Assembly (NCBI GenBank): GCA_002422725.1
Contig: DITE01000107.1
Location: 1-33,763, forward strand
Direction: 5' to 3'
Source: Bacteroidales bacterium UBA6192
GTDB lineage: Bacteria; Bacteroidota; Bacteroidia; Bacteroidales; F082
Length of the DNA: 33,763 nucleotides
In this document: positions 1 to 7,884 of the stretch, one piece after another
How positions within the stretch are numbered: the stretch's first letter is position 1
Layout of the letters: each line of letters starts with the position of its first letter
Notes under the pieces: generated by a model
The model's database searches: none
What the model was told of the DNA's origin: nothing
The model's input: the letters and a program-made list of their open reading frames with translations, nothing else
Translations under genes and position numbers: made by a program

Positions 1-30
1 TCGATCATCAGAAGAATTTTAGAACATTTA

Positions 31-1806
31 CTATAGATCAGCAATCAGGGCTATTCTCTCCTGTTTGCGCACCACATCCACATTGACACGCTGACCGGGT
101 TTCAACTGTTTCAACCTGTTCATGTAATCGTAAATCGTTCCAACCGGCATACCTTCGATCGCAACAATCAGGTCGTCTTTGAGCATTCCGGCCCTGTCTG
201 CAGGCCCGCCTTTGGTAACACCTCCAACACCAAGTCCATTGGTGCCGGTGCTTGTAAAATCGGGCATAATTCCCAGGGTAACTTTAAAGCCTCTTCGTCC
301 ACCCGTTCTTTCTTTGGGCCCGGCTTCCTGAAAACTCAGAGGCTGATTACGGTTAATGAGTTCAACGGCTACATCCTTAACCAGCAGAATCACTTCGGCC
401 ATTCCGGAATAGTTTATCCTGTCCCAGGTGTCAAGCGGAGTATGGTAATCAGCATGTGCCCCGGTCGAAAAAAACATCACCGGGATATTTCTGGCGTAGA
501 AGTTGGCGTGATCCGATGCTCCGAAGCCTTCAGGTGAATACGACATCCTGATATCATGGTTTTTGCCGGTTTCGGTCAGCAGCGATTCTGTTTCAACGGC
601 TGTTCCGGTGCCGCTCACCGATATGGATTTTGATTCGTTGAGCCGGCCTATCATATCAAAATTGATCATGGCCACTACGCTGTCTTTTGTAACGGGCATA
701 TTGTCAACAAAAAACCTCGAACCAAGAAGCCCCATTTCTTCGGCACCAAAAGCCACAAAAACAACACTGCGCCTGAGCTGATCTTTTTGCTGTGAAAGCA
801 ATTCAGCCAGAGTCATCACCCCAACCACTCCTGAACCATTGTCGTCGGCTCCGTAATGTGGCGCAAGGGTGTCGGGAACCCTTGACCCTGAACCAGCTCC
901 GCCGAAACCAAGGTGATCATAATGAGCCCCAACCACCAGGTATTGCCCTTTTAGTGAGGGATCGTTTCCTTCGATAATCCCAATGATGTTTCGGGTTGTA
1001 ACCTGATTTAGCTTTAGTTCGGTTTTTGCTGCAACGATTGGAATGATAGCTGTTTCGGGTGTTTTCCTGGTGCTGATGATCAAGGATTCGATGCTGTCGA
1101 CGCTGATGTTTTGCTGAAACAACAAGGAGCCTGCCCAGGCTTTTTTCAGGTCGATTACCGGTATCCCGGCACTCACCACCGAACGTTCGAACAAGAGTGG
1201 TGTTAGCTCATCAGAAGCTGAATTCGCCTTTCCACCAATGATAAGCAGTCCCCTGGCGCCTTTGTCTTTCGCAAAAAGTGCCTTACTCCTGGTGTCGGAA
1301 AACGGAATGAATTTGCTGTCGTTATTTGTTGGTTCCGGATCGCCTTTGAGCACAAGTACCCATTTGCCCTCCACATTCAGGTTTGCATAATCGTCCCATT
1401 GCAATTCGTCCGTTTGGGCGCGTATTCCAAAACCGGCAAACACAACTTCGCCCTCAAACGACTCATTGCTGCTGAAGGCATAGAGCGTGAAATCTTTTCC
1501 ATAGCTACCCTCTACTCCGGCAATGGACAGGCTGTTGCCAGCAGTAGCTTCAACAGAAGTAACCACATTGAAATATTGAAAGCCCTCATCAAAAGGAAGT
1601 GTTAAACCGAGTTTTCTGAAATGATCCCTGATATATGCTGAGGCAACCACATCTTCGGCTGTGCCCGGAAACCTGCCTTTCAATGAATCAGAAGCCAGAA
1701 ACGACAGCTGTTCCTGTAGTTTTTGTATGGGGATAATCGTCTGCTGACTCCACAGAGACAAGGAAAAAAACAGGAAGAAAATATTGACAATATAGCGTTT
1801 TGACAT
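31..1806 (-). CDS. Exported M28-family zinc aminopeptidase with PA and PDZ domains
   Basis: Predicted secreted metallopeptidase that removes N-terminal residues from peptides, probably for nutrient scavenging in the periplasm or outside the cell. The start chosen is ATG at 1806 (MSKRYIVN), giving 591 residues with a hydrophobic signal peptide ending near SLWSQQ; the frame stays open 51 codons further upstream, but that stretch has no signal peptide and contains a promoter-like box. A PA-type insert lies around residues 100-230. The M28 metal site is visible: H296 in GAHYDHLG, D321 in GADDNGSG, the Glu pair at 356-357 in FGAEEMGLLG, D384 in INFDMIG and H455 in ADYHTPLD. A PDZ domain fills about residues 505-591 (GGPADRAGMLKDDLIVAIEG). 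This PA-M28-PDZ order is common in Bacteroidota. No partner gene adjoins it. The family call is firm; the substrate is unknown. Confidence 0.93.
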   Translation of the reverse strand: MSKRYIVNIFFLFFSLSLWSQQTIIPIQKLQEQLSFLASDSLKGRFPGTAEDVVASAYIRDHFRKLGLTLPFDEGFQYFNVVTSVEATAGNSLSIAGVEGSYGKDFTLYAFSSNESFEGEVVFAGFGIRAQTDELQWDDYANLNVEGKWVLVLKGDPEPTNNDSKFIPFSDTRSKALFAKDKGARGLLIIGGKANSASDELTPLLFERSVVSAGIPVIDLKKAWAGSLLFQQNISVDSIESLIISTRKTPETAIIPIVAAKTELKLNQVTTRNIIGIIEGNDPSLKGQYLVVGAHYDHLGFGGAGSGSRVPDTLAPHYGADDNGSGVVGVMTLAELLSQQKDQLRRSVVFVAFGAEEMGLLGSRFFVDNMPVTKDSVVAMINFDMIGRLNESKSISVSGTGTAVETESLLTETGKNHDIRMSYSPEGFGASDHANFYARNIPVMFFSTGAHADYHTPLDTWDRINYSGMAEVILLVKDVAVELINRNQPLSFQEAGPKERTGGRRGFKVTLGIMPDFTSTGTNGLGVGGVTKGGPADRAGMLKDDLIVAIEGMPVGTIYDYMNRLKQLKPGQRVNVDVVRKQERIALIADL

Positions 1807-1818
1807 GTCTTTTTTTTG

Positions 1819-1826
1819 CAAAAATA
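1819..1826 (-). promoter_or_regulatory. Candidate -7 box for the M28 peptidase gene
   Basis: Read on the minus strand this is TATTTTTG, an exact match to the Bacteroidota -7 consensus TAnnTTTG. It ends 13 bases before the chosen ATG, so the transcript would have an extremely short leader. No clear -33 element was found 19-21 bases upstream, so this is only a candidate. Confidence 0.35.
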
Positions 1827-2130
1827 TGAAAAATTGGTGGTTGAAGAATTGTTGTTGTATGGGTTTGTGCCATTGGTAATTGGATGTAGACAGAGCTACC
1901 CGGCTCCGGTTTTCATATCCCGGTTGCTTTTTCAGATCATTCTGCTTATATTGATACAATAAATCGTTGTTGTTGTGATATGTCAGGGGGAAGTCTAATT
2001 CTGGGAAAAAATTCGGAGAAGTTTTGTTTTTATTATTAGTTGGGTTTCATGTAGAAAATTATTATAAAATACATATTATCAATATGTTAAACATGTTTTA
2101 GGTTATTGTTACAATTTTTAATCCATTGTC

Positions 2131-2160
2131 TTTCCTAATCAGAGATTTATTTTCCCTAAT
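2131..2160 (+). promoter_or_regulatory. Direct repeat, 21-base period, TYCCTAAT core
   Basis: TTTCCTAAT at 2131-2139 and TTCCCTAAT at 2152-2160 match at 8 of 9 positions and start 21 bases apart, two turns of B-DNA. The second half-site is also part of TTCCCTAATTGGGAA (2152-2166), an inverted repeat with five-base arms. The arrangement sits upstream of a promoter-like box at 2184-2190. Direct repeats with this period are typical of LytTR-family DNA binding (for example AgrA sites). A matching repeat lies at 9376-9403. Confidence 0.45.
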
Positions 2161-2196
2161 TGGGAATACTTGCTTCTGCCCTATATTTTGTAAACA

Positions 2197-2312
2197 TCAG
2201 AAAAAGAAATGGATACAAGTTTGGCACATGTTTTGAGTTATAGATGGCGTTAAGATACTTGTTTTGTTTGTTTTTCATAATTGGGCCGCCTTCCCGGGCG
2301 GCTTTTTTTTTT
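2197..2312 (+). ncRNA. Candidate short orphan transcript
   Basis: A plus-strand intrinsic terminator at 2285-2312 has no plus-strand gene before it, which implies that a short RNA ends here. Upstream, ATTG (2159-2162), 21 bases, then TATTTTG (2184-2190) resembles a Bacteroidota promoter with a one-base-short -7 box, so the RNA would start near 2197 and run about 115 bases. It contains a possible 14-codon ORF from ATG 2209 to TAA 2253 (MDTSLAHVLSYRWR) and six complementary bases (ACAAGT 2215-2220 and ACTTGT 2257-2262). It could be a small regulatory RNA, a leader with attenuator for the gene at 2408, or a tiny peptide gene. No known RNA family was recognised. Confidence 0.4.
2285..2312 (+). 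terminator. Strong rho-independent terminator with no obvious upstream gene
   Basis: A perfect GC stem, GCCGCC (2285-2290) pairing with GGCGGC (2297-2302), is followed by ten T residues on the plus strand. The minus strand lacks a T tract after the stem, so it acts on plus-strand transcription, although the nearest upstream gene is on the minus strand. Confidence 0.85.
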
Positions 2313-2407
2313 CAAAATATTTGTCGAGATGATTTACTATTTGTTTTACTTTTACATAGAATGTGGCAATAATTATTTTCTTAATTAAAAATTTAAAAAT
2401 TAAAATC

Positions 2408-2809
2408 ATGAAAAACTCAGTAACTAAAATTCTTATGGTGATTGCTTTGTTCGTTTTGACAAGTAGCCACCACGCTTCAAATGGAAATGTATCGCATACT
2501 AATCTCTTAAAGCCTGATTCTTTTAAAGTTTATGTTGATGTGCAAAACTTACCTTCAGTCTTTTCTAACGCTAAGATTATTGTTTATGGTAGCGGATTAA
2601 CAACACAGCAAATGGTTATCTATGGAAACGGTGAGTATAATTTCACTTATGATGGTCACGGATCGTATTCTGGAGCAGTATATGCGAAAGTTGTCTATCT
2701 AAGTTATGGTTGCTATTATCAAGGTATCAACTATGCTTTTGGTACTTTTGACTACGATCACCCTGCTAATATTTCAATTAGTAGTTATTCTGTCACAGGT
2801 TGCCTGTAA
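2408..2809 (+). CDS. Small secreted protein of unknown function
   Basis: A 133-residue protein starting MKNSVTKILMVIALFVLTSSHHASNG, a Sec signal peptide. An in-frame start 45 bases upstream (2363) exists but would put a second hydrophobic stretch before the signal peptide, so ATG 2408 is preferred. The mature part is rich in Tyr, Gly, Ser and Val in alternating patterns, suggesting a small all-beta fold, and ends in a Cys-containing tail (TGCL). No domain was recognised. The C-terminal pattern G-x-F-x(4)-P-A-x-I-x-I-x-S-Y resembles the end of the small secreted protein at 7477-7884. It is monocistronic, followed directly by its own terminator, and markedly AT-rich. Function unknown. Confidence 0.75.
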   Translation: MKNSVTKILMVIALFVLTSSHHASNGNVSHTNLLKPDSFKVYVDVQNLPSVFSNAKIIVYGSGLTTQQMVIYGNGEYNFTYDGHGSYSGAVYAKVVYLSYGCYYQGINYAFGTFDYDHPANISISSYSVTGCL

Positions 2810-2844
2810 TATGTAGTTTTTAATTTGTCATGTCACATTTAGAA

Positions 2845-2874
2845 AAGGCTGCCTTAAATGGGCAGTCTTTTTTG
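2845..2874 (+). terminator. Intrinsic terminator after the small secreted protein
   Basis: AAGGCTGCC (2845-2853) pairs with GGCAGTCTT (2861-2869), with one G-T wobble, and runs into a T tract. It lies 35 bases after the stop codon of the preceding plus-strand gene. Confidence 0.8.
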
Positions 2875-3045
2875 TTTTATTTGCGCATAGTCTGCTAGAA
2901 AAGTGCGACTTAGCAATTCATAAACCTTTTTCTATACTTTAGTGGATGGTTCAGACTCAATCGAAGATCCGTATTCTCCTTATTGTCATTTATTATGGAT
3001 TTCAGTCCAGTTTCTTTTATAAACGCTTTGATATTAATAAAAAGA

Positions 3046-3078
3046 AAAAGAGGCTGTCCTTTTGAGACAGCCTCTTTT
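3046..3078 (-). terminator. Intrinsic terminator of the first beta-propeller gene
   Basis: AAAAGAGGCTGTC (3046-3058) and GACAGCCTCTTTT (3066-3078) form a 13-base perfect stem with a 7-base loop, lying 20 bases past the stop of the minus-strand gene at 3099. A and T tracts flank both sides, so it may stop transcription from either direction. Confidence 0.85.
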
Positions 3079-3098
3079 AGCGAAAAGTTATAAAAAGC

Positions 3099-5012
3099 TT
3101 ATTTCACAACAAATTTTTTGGTTTGTTTAAAACCGTCAAACGAGAAAGTGCAGAAATAAACACCCTGGCTAAGGTGATTAACATCTATTGCTGCTTTGTT
3201 CATTCCTGTGTTTAACGAAGTTATTGTCTGTGACTGAATTAACTGACCGGTGAGGCTATAAACATTAACAACTGCCTGATTCACGGATTTACTTAGATTC
3301 AAATCAAAACTCACAACGTTGTTAGCTGGATTTGGGTAAGCTGATGAAATACTTGTAACAGGGTTAATATTTGCATTAACACTAACCACGACTGGTGTAA
3401 GCTTCGTCACCCAGAGGTTATTGTTCTGGTATTCATGATCATCATCAAGGGCAATTCCAACTTTATTATCCGCCTGATACATTACATAGAATGTGCCGTC
3501 ATACCCCTTTGTTGACATGGTTGTATAGTAAATTTCGTCAAAAAGGTGGAACAAGCTGCTGGTAATATTTTCGTAGGCATAATACCATGATCCAAATATT
3601 CCATCTTTGTAAGTTGCAAATGCACTTTTGAAATGGTATTCATCATCATCTGGAGTTTTTCTTGATTCATCAAGAGTTGAGTAAACAATGGCAATTGTTC
3701 CATTTTCATCAATGGCAATCGCAGGAACCGTTGATAAACCCAAAGTGCGATATGCAAAAATCTGACCATCAACATCTAGTGTGTCATTGCCATTAATATC
3801 AGGTGCCCAACCAACTACAATACCCATATTCAAAGATTCAAGATAGGTTGGATCCATTGTCCGATGAAAGTTCTCCGGATTAGTTGGGATCTGGCCCATG
3901 CTTTCATTCCAATATCCAATTCCATCAGTATATGGAAAGTAATTGTAACCTCCCGGAGGGCTTGTGACCTCAGGAACCAATACTCTGGTTGTACCCCAAA
4001 CAACATGTACCTTGCCATTATTGTCAACAGCAATATTTGCTGAATTGTCGACAGTCCACAAAGTATCAACTGTTAATGTAAAGGTGTTAAAATCAATTGT
4101 GGGATAAGGGTGTTCCCAAATTACAGTTTTTTCCCAGGTTTCTCCGTTATCAACAGATTTGATAAAGAACAGGTCATACCAGCTGCTTGCAAATAGTATA
4201 GCAACTACATCTCCATTCGAAGCAACAGTATAATCATCAGCTGCAATATTGTTGTTGTAGAATGCCATATTCACTTCTGGAGGAAATGAATAGCCTTCCC
4301 AATTTGTTCCTCCATCAAACGAACGGTTATAGTAAACTTCGTTAAGGAGGGTATTATTGGCGTCCTGGAAAGCGGCAACAAGATGTACATAATTGTTTTC
4401 TTCACCAGAGGTCGCGATGCGAGGCCAGGTTAGGTCTCTGTCAGTTGGATTGGTGATCATTTCAAAATCTGACCAATTACCATTACCTTTTGTTGTTCTG
4501 AAATATTTATGAATACCAAAAGGAGTGCCTCCATGTGAAACCAATATTTCTCCATTTTCTCCAAGGGGAGCGATACTTGGCCAACCCGATCTGAAGGGCT
4601 CAACGCGTGCGGTAGGGTTTGCTCCCCAAGCTGTTCCGGAATAATAATTATACCCTGTGCCACGGTCGGCAAAACTTGGTGAACCGGTTAATCCCATAGT
4701 TGCAGTAGCAGCAACGGTTCCGTCTGGCCATGTAATCAGACGACTTCCTAAACTTGCATTGGTTTGCAAATCGTATTGTGTGGTCATAACGATTGATTCT
4801 ACGATTCCGTTAACGCTTCTGTTTGTGAATGTCTGAACTATGTTGGGTTGTGGTTTAAAGTCCATTTCCTCAACAACAGGTTCGTTGTAATTGATTGGAC
4901 TGGCACTTACCGACATATTCATGCTCGGGTGATGTAGTTTCTTATATCCGCTTTGGCCAAATATGCTAAAGCAAAAGGATAAAGAAAGTGCTAAGAATAA
5001 AGTTTTCTTCAT
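3099..5012 (-). CDS. T9SS-exported Asp-box beta-propeller protein
   Basis: A 637-residue secreted protein. The start at 5012 (MKKTLFLALSLSFCFSIFGQ) gives a normal signal peptide; the frame is open for 35 more codons upstream, but these include a promoter-like box (5045-5052). The body carries Asp-box/BNR repeats of the form S-x-D-x-G-x-T-W (SFDGGTNWEGY, SVDNGETWEKT) plus other WG-type blades (VDNNGKVHVVWG, IDENGTIAIVYS), the pattern of a sialidase-like beta-propeller. The last 85 or so residues (SSAYPNPANNVVSFDL to FKQTKKFVVK) are a type A T9SS sorting domain, so it should be secreted through the outer membrane and either released or anchored. Catalytic sialidase residues were not identified, so an enzymatic role is not claimed. 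It lies next to a protein of the same architecture (5238-7193). Confidence 0.88.
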   Translation of the reverse strand: MKKTLFLALSLSFCFSIFGQSGYKKLHHPSMNMSVSASPINYNEPVVEEMDFKPQPNIVQTFTNRSVNGIVESIVMTTQYDLQTNASLGSRLITWPDGTVAATATMGLTGSPSFADRGTGYNYYSGTAWGANPTARVEPFRSGWPSIAPLGENGEILVSHGGTPFGIHKYFRTTKGNGNWSDFEMITNPTDRDLTWPRIATSGEENNYVHLVAAFQDANNTLLNEVYYNRSFDGGTNWEGYSFPPEVNMAFYNNNIAADDYTVASNGDVVAILFASSWYDLFFIKSVDNGETWEKTVIWEHPYPTIDFNTFTLTVDTLWTVDNSANIAVDNNGKVHVVWGTTRVLVPEVTSPPGGYNYFPYTDGIGYWNESMGQIPTNPENFHRTMDPTYLESLNMGIVVGWAPDINGNDTLDVDGQIFAYRTLGLSTVPAIAIDENGTIAIVYSTLDESRKTPDDDEYHFKSAFATYKDGIFGSWYYAYENITSSLFHLFDEIYYTTMSTKGYDGTFYVMYQADNKVGIALDDDHEYQNNNLWVTKLTPVVVSVNANINPVTSISSAYPNPANNVVSFDLNLSKSVNQAVVNVYSLTGQLIQSQTITSLNTGMNKAAIDVNHLSQGVYFCTFSFDGFKQTKKFVVK

Positions 5013-5044
5013 GACATAATGATTTAAGATTAATAATATTTCAA

Positions 5045-5052
5045 CAAAGATA
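5045..5052 (-). promoter_or_regulatory. Candidate -7 box for the first beta-propeller gene
   Basis: On the minus strand the sequence is TATCTTTG, an exact TAnnTTTG match 33 bases before ATG 5012. A second match (TACTTTTG on the minus strand, 5090-5097) lies further upstream. Neither has a TTTG at the ideal distance. The position supports the downstream start codon. Confidence 0.45.
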
Positions 5053-5181
5053 GTTAACTTTTCCAAATGGGAGCTCATTTGAACTTGTGCAAAAGTAAAC
5101 AAATTGGATTTAAGCACCGGTACAAAATGTCAAAAGAAAGCCTATAACACATAATTCATCCTAAGAAAACGGAACAAAAAA

Positions 5182-5217
5182 CAAAGAGCTATCTCATACT
5201 TTTGAAATAGCTCTTTG
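5182..5217 (-). terminator. Intrinsic terminator of the second beta-propeller gene
   Basis: CAAAGAGCTAT (5182-5192) pairs perfectly with ATAGCTCTTTG (5207-5217). On the minus strand the stem is followed by a T-rich run. It lies about 20 bases past the stop of the gene at 5238. Confidence 0.83.
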
Positions 5218-5237
5218 ATGAAACGAAAAAATGAGAC

Positions 5238-7193
5238 TTAGCGGATACTCATCTTACGTGTGATTTTTTCGTTGCCGGCTTGCAGGGTATAGAAATAAAT
5301 GCCTGAAGGCAGTGTTGATCCATCAATGGTGAGTGTGTGGTTACCGGCATTGCGATATCCCATGTTGTTGACAGCCACTTTCTGACCGGTAATGTTATAA
5401 ATTTCCAAACTTACCTGATTTCCTTTGCTCAGGTTAACCTGAATTAAGGATTGGTTGCTGAATGGGTTAGGGTAGTTCTGACTTACGGATGTAATGTTGC
5501 TGACACCTTCATCAATATTACTCATTACATAAGTCCTTTTAAAATCAGGAATGTAATAAAACTGAACGGGAAGAATGGGATCTCCACTAGTAAGTTTCAT
5601 ATATACGTAAGGAATAGTACATTCAATTGAATTACTGCCTATGTCTTTTGAGAAGACATAATGTGACATGGTTCCCCAGTTAGCAGTCCACATAGCAGCA
5701 GAGAAAAGGGTAACATTGACGATTTCAGCACCATGAGTTCCTTCGGCACCTTCGTAAGGAATAAAATCACGGAAATAAATATTGGGCCTTGTGTTGTCTG
5801 CAGCTTCATCAACATCTGAATCGAGCCAGGAGAAGAACAATAGCTTGCCATCCATAGTTGTACCAACCTGTGGCCTGTTATGATGCGAAACCGTGTTGCT
5901 TCCAACAGTGAAAGCACCTTCCCACTGCACCTGATTGCCTAAATTAAATGCCTTCCAGGTTAGTCCACCATCAGGAGACCAAATGTGGAAGTTGGCCATT
6001 AATCCTTCATAAGGATAAATTCCTGCTTCTTCCAGATTTGCCAGGATCACGGCTCCAATGATGTGAGGATTGCCCCAGGCATCAACAGACAGGTCATGAT
6101 TGTATCCTATATAATAAGGAATGTCATTACGGTCAGGAACGGGATCACCATAAAACTCAAGCAAATCTTCATCCGTAATGAAGTTCTTAACAGCTTCGAG
6201 TCCATTTGCACCTCCTAGTTGTACTTCGATAGGATCAGACCAGGTTGCGCCACCATCAGTTGTTTTCATGAAAATCGGGTGATATGAAGATTGAGGAAGT
6301 GTTACTGCCAGGTTTGAAAGAACAGAAATATATCCGGTTTGTCCATCTGGTGCAAAAGCGATTTCAATGTCATTGATGCCATCATCGGGATGTACGTTCA
6401 AGGGGTATTTTTCATATTCATATTCAAAATTTTCGGTGGCTTCATCGAAAGCTCCTTTGGCAATCGTAATAAATCCGGTATATACTGAGGTTGTGCCATC
6501 CCAATTCACCTCTTCATCAACAAACCAGGCTGTTCCCTGTTGGGTAATAGTGAATGCACTGGGTAAAAACCATTTTTGACCAGAAGTAGTCGAAATGGTG
6601 CTTTGAGCGGCTGTGGCTCCAGGGGCAAAGGCTTTTGCGCCCCATCCAATCCCTCCCCATGAACCTGAGGTTCCGTGGCTGCCATCCAATAATGGAGCAA
6701 CATAAGTGTGGTATGCATTATTGGGGTCAGTGTTTCCGACAGGATTATAAATGCCGCCCATTGGGTATCTGGCGGGGCTTGCACTGGTAGGATCATAATT
6801 AACATTGTCCAATGACCAGGTTAACCCTCCATCAGTAGAAACATCGTAACCTATGTAACTTGAACTTGGGGTGGTTAACCTGTGGGTAAAGGCTACAGTG
6901 TTTAAGTTGTTGTCAGCCCACAAACTTGCAGTGCGGCTATCAACAAAAAAGCCAAAAGCGTTACCGGATGTTCCGATAGGAATTTGTGTTACGACATTTG
7001 TATTTTTGAGATTGTTGTCAGCAGGTGGAACCTCTGCAATAACGGGTTTAACAGAAGCCTTTGTTTCCAAACTTTGGTCGATCAAGTGGCTTTTGTTTTG
7101 CAATGGATGGAGCTTCAGGTCAGATTTTGCTTTCTGAGCAAAGCCCGAAATGCCTATACTGATCAGGCAAATAAGAAGTAAAGTTTTTTTCAT
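5238..7193 (-). CDS. T9SS-exported Asp-box beta-propeller protein
   Basis: A 651-residue secreted protein with signal peptide MKKTLLLICLISIGISGFAQ. Three clear Asp boxes are visible: STDGGLTWSLD, TTDGGATWSDP and SPDGGLTWKAF, indicating a sialidase-like (BNR) beta-propeller. The C-terminus, from SQNYPNPFSNQSLIQVNL to KITRKMSIR, is a type A T9SS sorting domain with the typical YPNPF and LPSGIYFYTL motifs. It has its own promoter-like box and terminator, as does the downstream gene at 3099-5012, so the two look separately transcribed although similar in length and plan. Probable surface-attached or released protein binding or acting on a polymer; no catalytic residues were assigned. Confidence 0.9.
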   Translation of the reverse strand: MKKTLLLICLISIGISGFAQKAKSDLKLHPLQNKSHLIDQSLETKASVKPVIAEVPPADNNLKNTNVVTQIPIGTSGNAFGFFVDSRTASLWADNNLNTVAFTHRLTTPSSSYIGYDVSTDGGLTWSLDNVNYDPTSASPARYPMGGIYNPVGNTDPNNAYHTYVAPLLDGSHGTSGSWGGIGWGAKAFAPGATAAQSTISTTSGQKWFLPSAFTITQQGTAWFVDEEVNWDGTTSVYTGFITIAKGAFDEATENFEYEYEKYPLNVHPDDGINDIEIAFAPDGQTGYISVLSNLAVTLPQSSYHPIFMKTTDGGATWSDPIEVQLGGANGLEAVKNFITDEDLLEFYGDPVPDRNDIPYYIGYNHDLSVDAWGNPHIIGAVILANLEEAGIYPYEGLMANFHIWSPDGGLTWKAFNLGNQVQWEGAFTVGSNTVSHHNRPQVGTTMDGKLLFFSWLDSDVDEAADNTRPNIYFRDFIPYEGAEGTHGAEIVNVTLFSAAMWTANWGTMSHYVFSKDIGSNSIECTIPYVYMKLTSGDPILPVQFYYIPDFKRTYVMSNIDEGVSNITSVSQNYPNPFSNQSLIQVNLSKGNQVSLEIYNITGQKVAVNNMGYRNAGNHTLTIDGSTLPSGIYFYTLQAGNEKITRKMSIR

Positions 7194-7236
7194 AGCATTA
7201 AGTGTTGATTAATTTAACATAAATAGATCACAACGG

Positions 7237-7244
7237 CAAATATA
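7237..7244 (-). promoter_or_regulatory. Candidate -7 box for the second beta-propeller gene
   Basis: On the minus strand the sequence is TATATTTG, an exact TAnnTTTG match 43 bases before ATG 7193. The nearest TTG-like -33 element is about 23 bases upstream (ATTG on the minus strand, 7268-7271). Confidence 0.45.
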
Positions 7245-7411
7245 GGTGATTTTTTATCGCCAATAGTCAATGAGTTAAAAAAAATTGAGATTATGATTTC
7301 TTTTTAGTGTTTTTTCTACATCTAATTCTATTTAAAAGAAACTCTCTTTCAGGTTTTTGATTATATTTTTCAGAGCATAATTAGCAAGATAATGAATGAA
7401 GTGCTTATATG

Positions 7412-7440
7412 AAAAAAGAAGGCTCTTGTACGGAGCCTCC
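7412..7440 (-). terminator. Intrinsic terminator of the 135-residue secreted protein gene
   Basis: Read on the minus strand, GGAGGCTC and GAGCCTTC form a stem around a short loop, followed by six T residues (the A run at 7412-7417). It lies about 35 bases past the stop codon at 7477. Confidence 0.8.
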
Positions 7441-7476
7441 TTCATATAAATCACAATGATTAATCTAACTTAGAGG

Positions 7477-7884
7477 TTAGTTATCGTTTGCTATTTGATA
7501 AGAGTTAATATTTACTACAGCAGGATTTGTTTGATTAAAATACCCGTAAACCGAACCATAACCTACCCAGTGAATATGATTGCCATCATGTCTTATCTTC
7601 CAAAAATCAACCCTTACATTAATAGTGCCTGTGAATTGATTTGTACCCACAGAATTAATGGCAAATGGGTTGTCAAAATTATAAGACATATAGAATTGTT
7701 GATTGTTATTGTACCATGAAACATCGGTATTCATGACATTTACATACCCGTAGGTATAATCAGAAGGCGCTGCATTAACATAGGTTTGTACCTGAAAATA
7801 GGCAGACCCTAATCCTTGACTAAATAAACTGTTTGAACCTAATAATACAAGGATTCCAAATAAAACAATTATTGATTTTTTCAT
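7477..7884 (-). CDS. Small secreted protein of unknown function
   Basis: A 135-residue protein with signal peptide MKKSIIVLFGILVLLGSNSLFSQ. The mature part is rich in Tyr, Asn and Val with alternating patterns (YTYGYVNVMNTDVSWYNNNQQFYMSY), suggesting a beta-sandwich. There is no T9SS tail. Its C-terminus (GYFNQTNPAVVNINSYQI) is similar in pattern to that of the small secreted protein at 2408-2809, so they may be distant paralogues. It has its own promoter and terminator. No family was recognised. Confidence 0.75.
   Translation of the reverse strand: MKKSIIVLFGILVLLGSNSLFSQGLGSAYFQVQTYVNAAPSDYTYGYVNVMNTDVSWYNNNQQFYMSYNFDNPFAINSVGTNQFTGTINVRVDFWKIRHDGNHIHWVGYGSVYGYFNQTNPAVVNINSYQIANDN

Larger units (their letters stand above)
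1807..2407. other. 600-base divergent intergenic region
   Basis: This AT-rich gap separates the minus-strand peptidase gene from the plus-strand small secreted protein gene. It holds the peptidase promoter region on the left, then an AT-rich stretch without recognisable features (about 1960-2130), then a direct repeat, promoter-like box, very short ORF and a strong plus-strand terminator (about 2131-2312), and finally the leader of the next gene. No longer coding frame with family resemblance was seen. Confidence 0.7.

Noticed and set aside
2222..2236. Sigma-54-like site TGGCAC-N5-TTGA in the orphan transcript region
   Set aside because: The -12 element has TTGA instead of TTGC, and the site would start transcription within 40 bases of the terminator. 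A housekeeping-type promoter just upstream explains the region better.
2880..3040. Possible gene remnant between the two terminators
   Set aside because: No frame of useful length and no recognisable protein similarity on either strand; treated as plain intergenic sequence.
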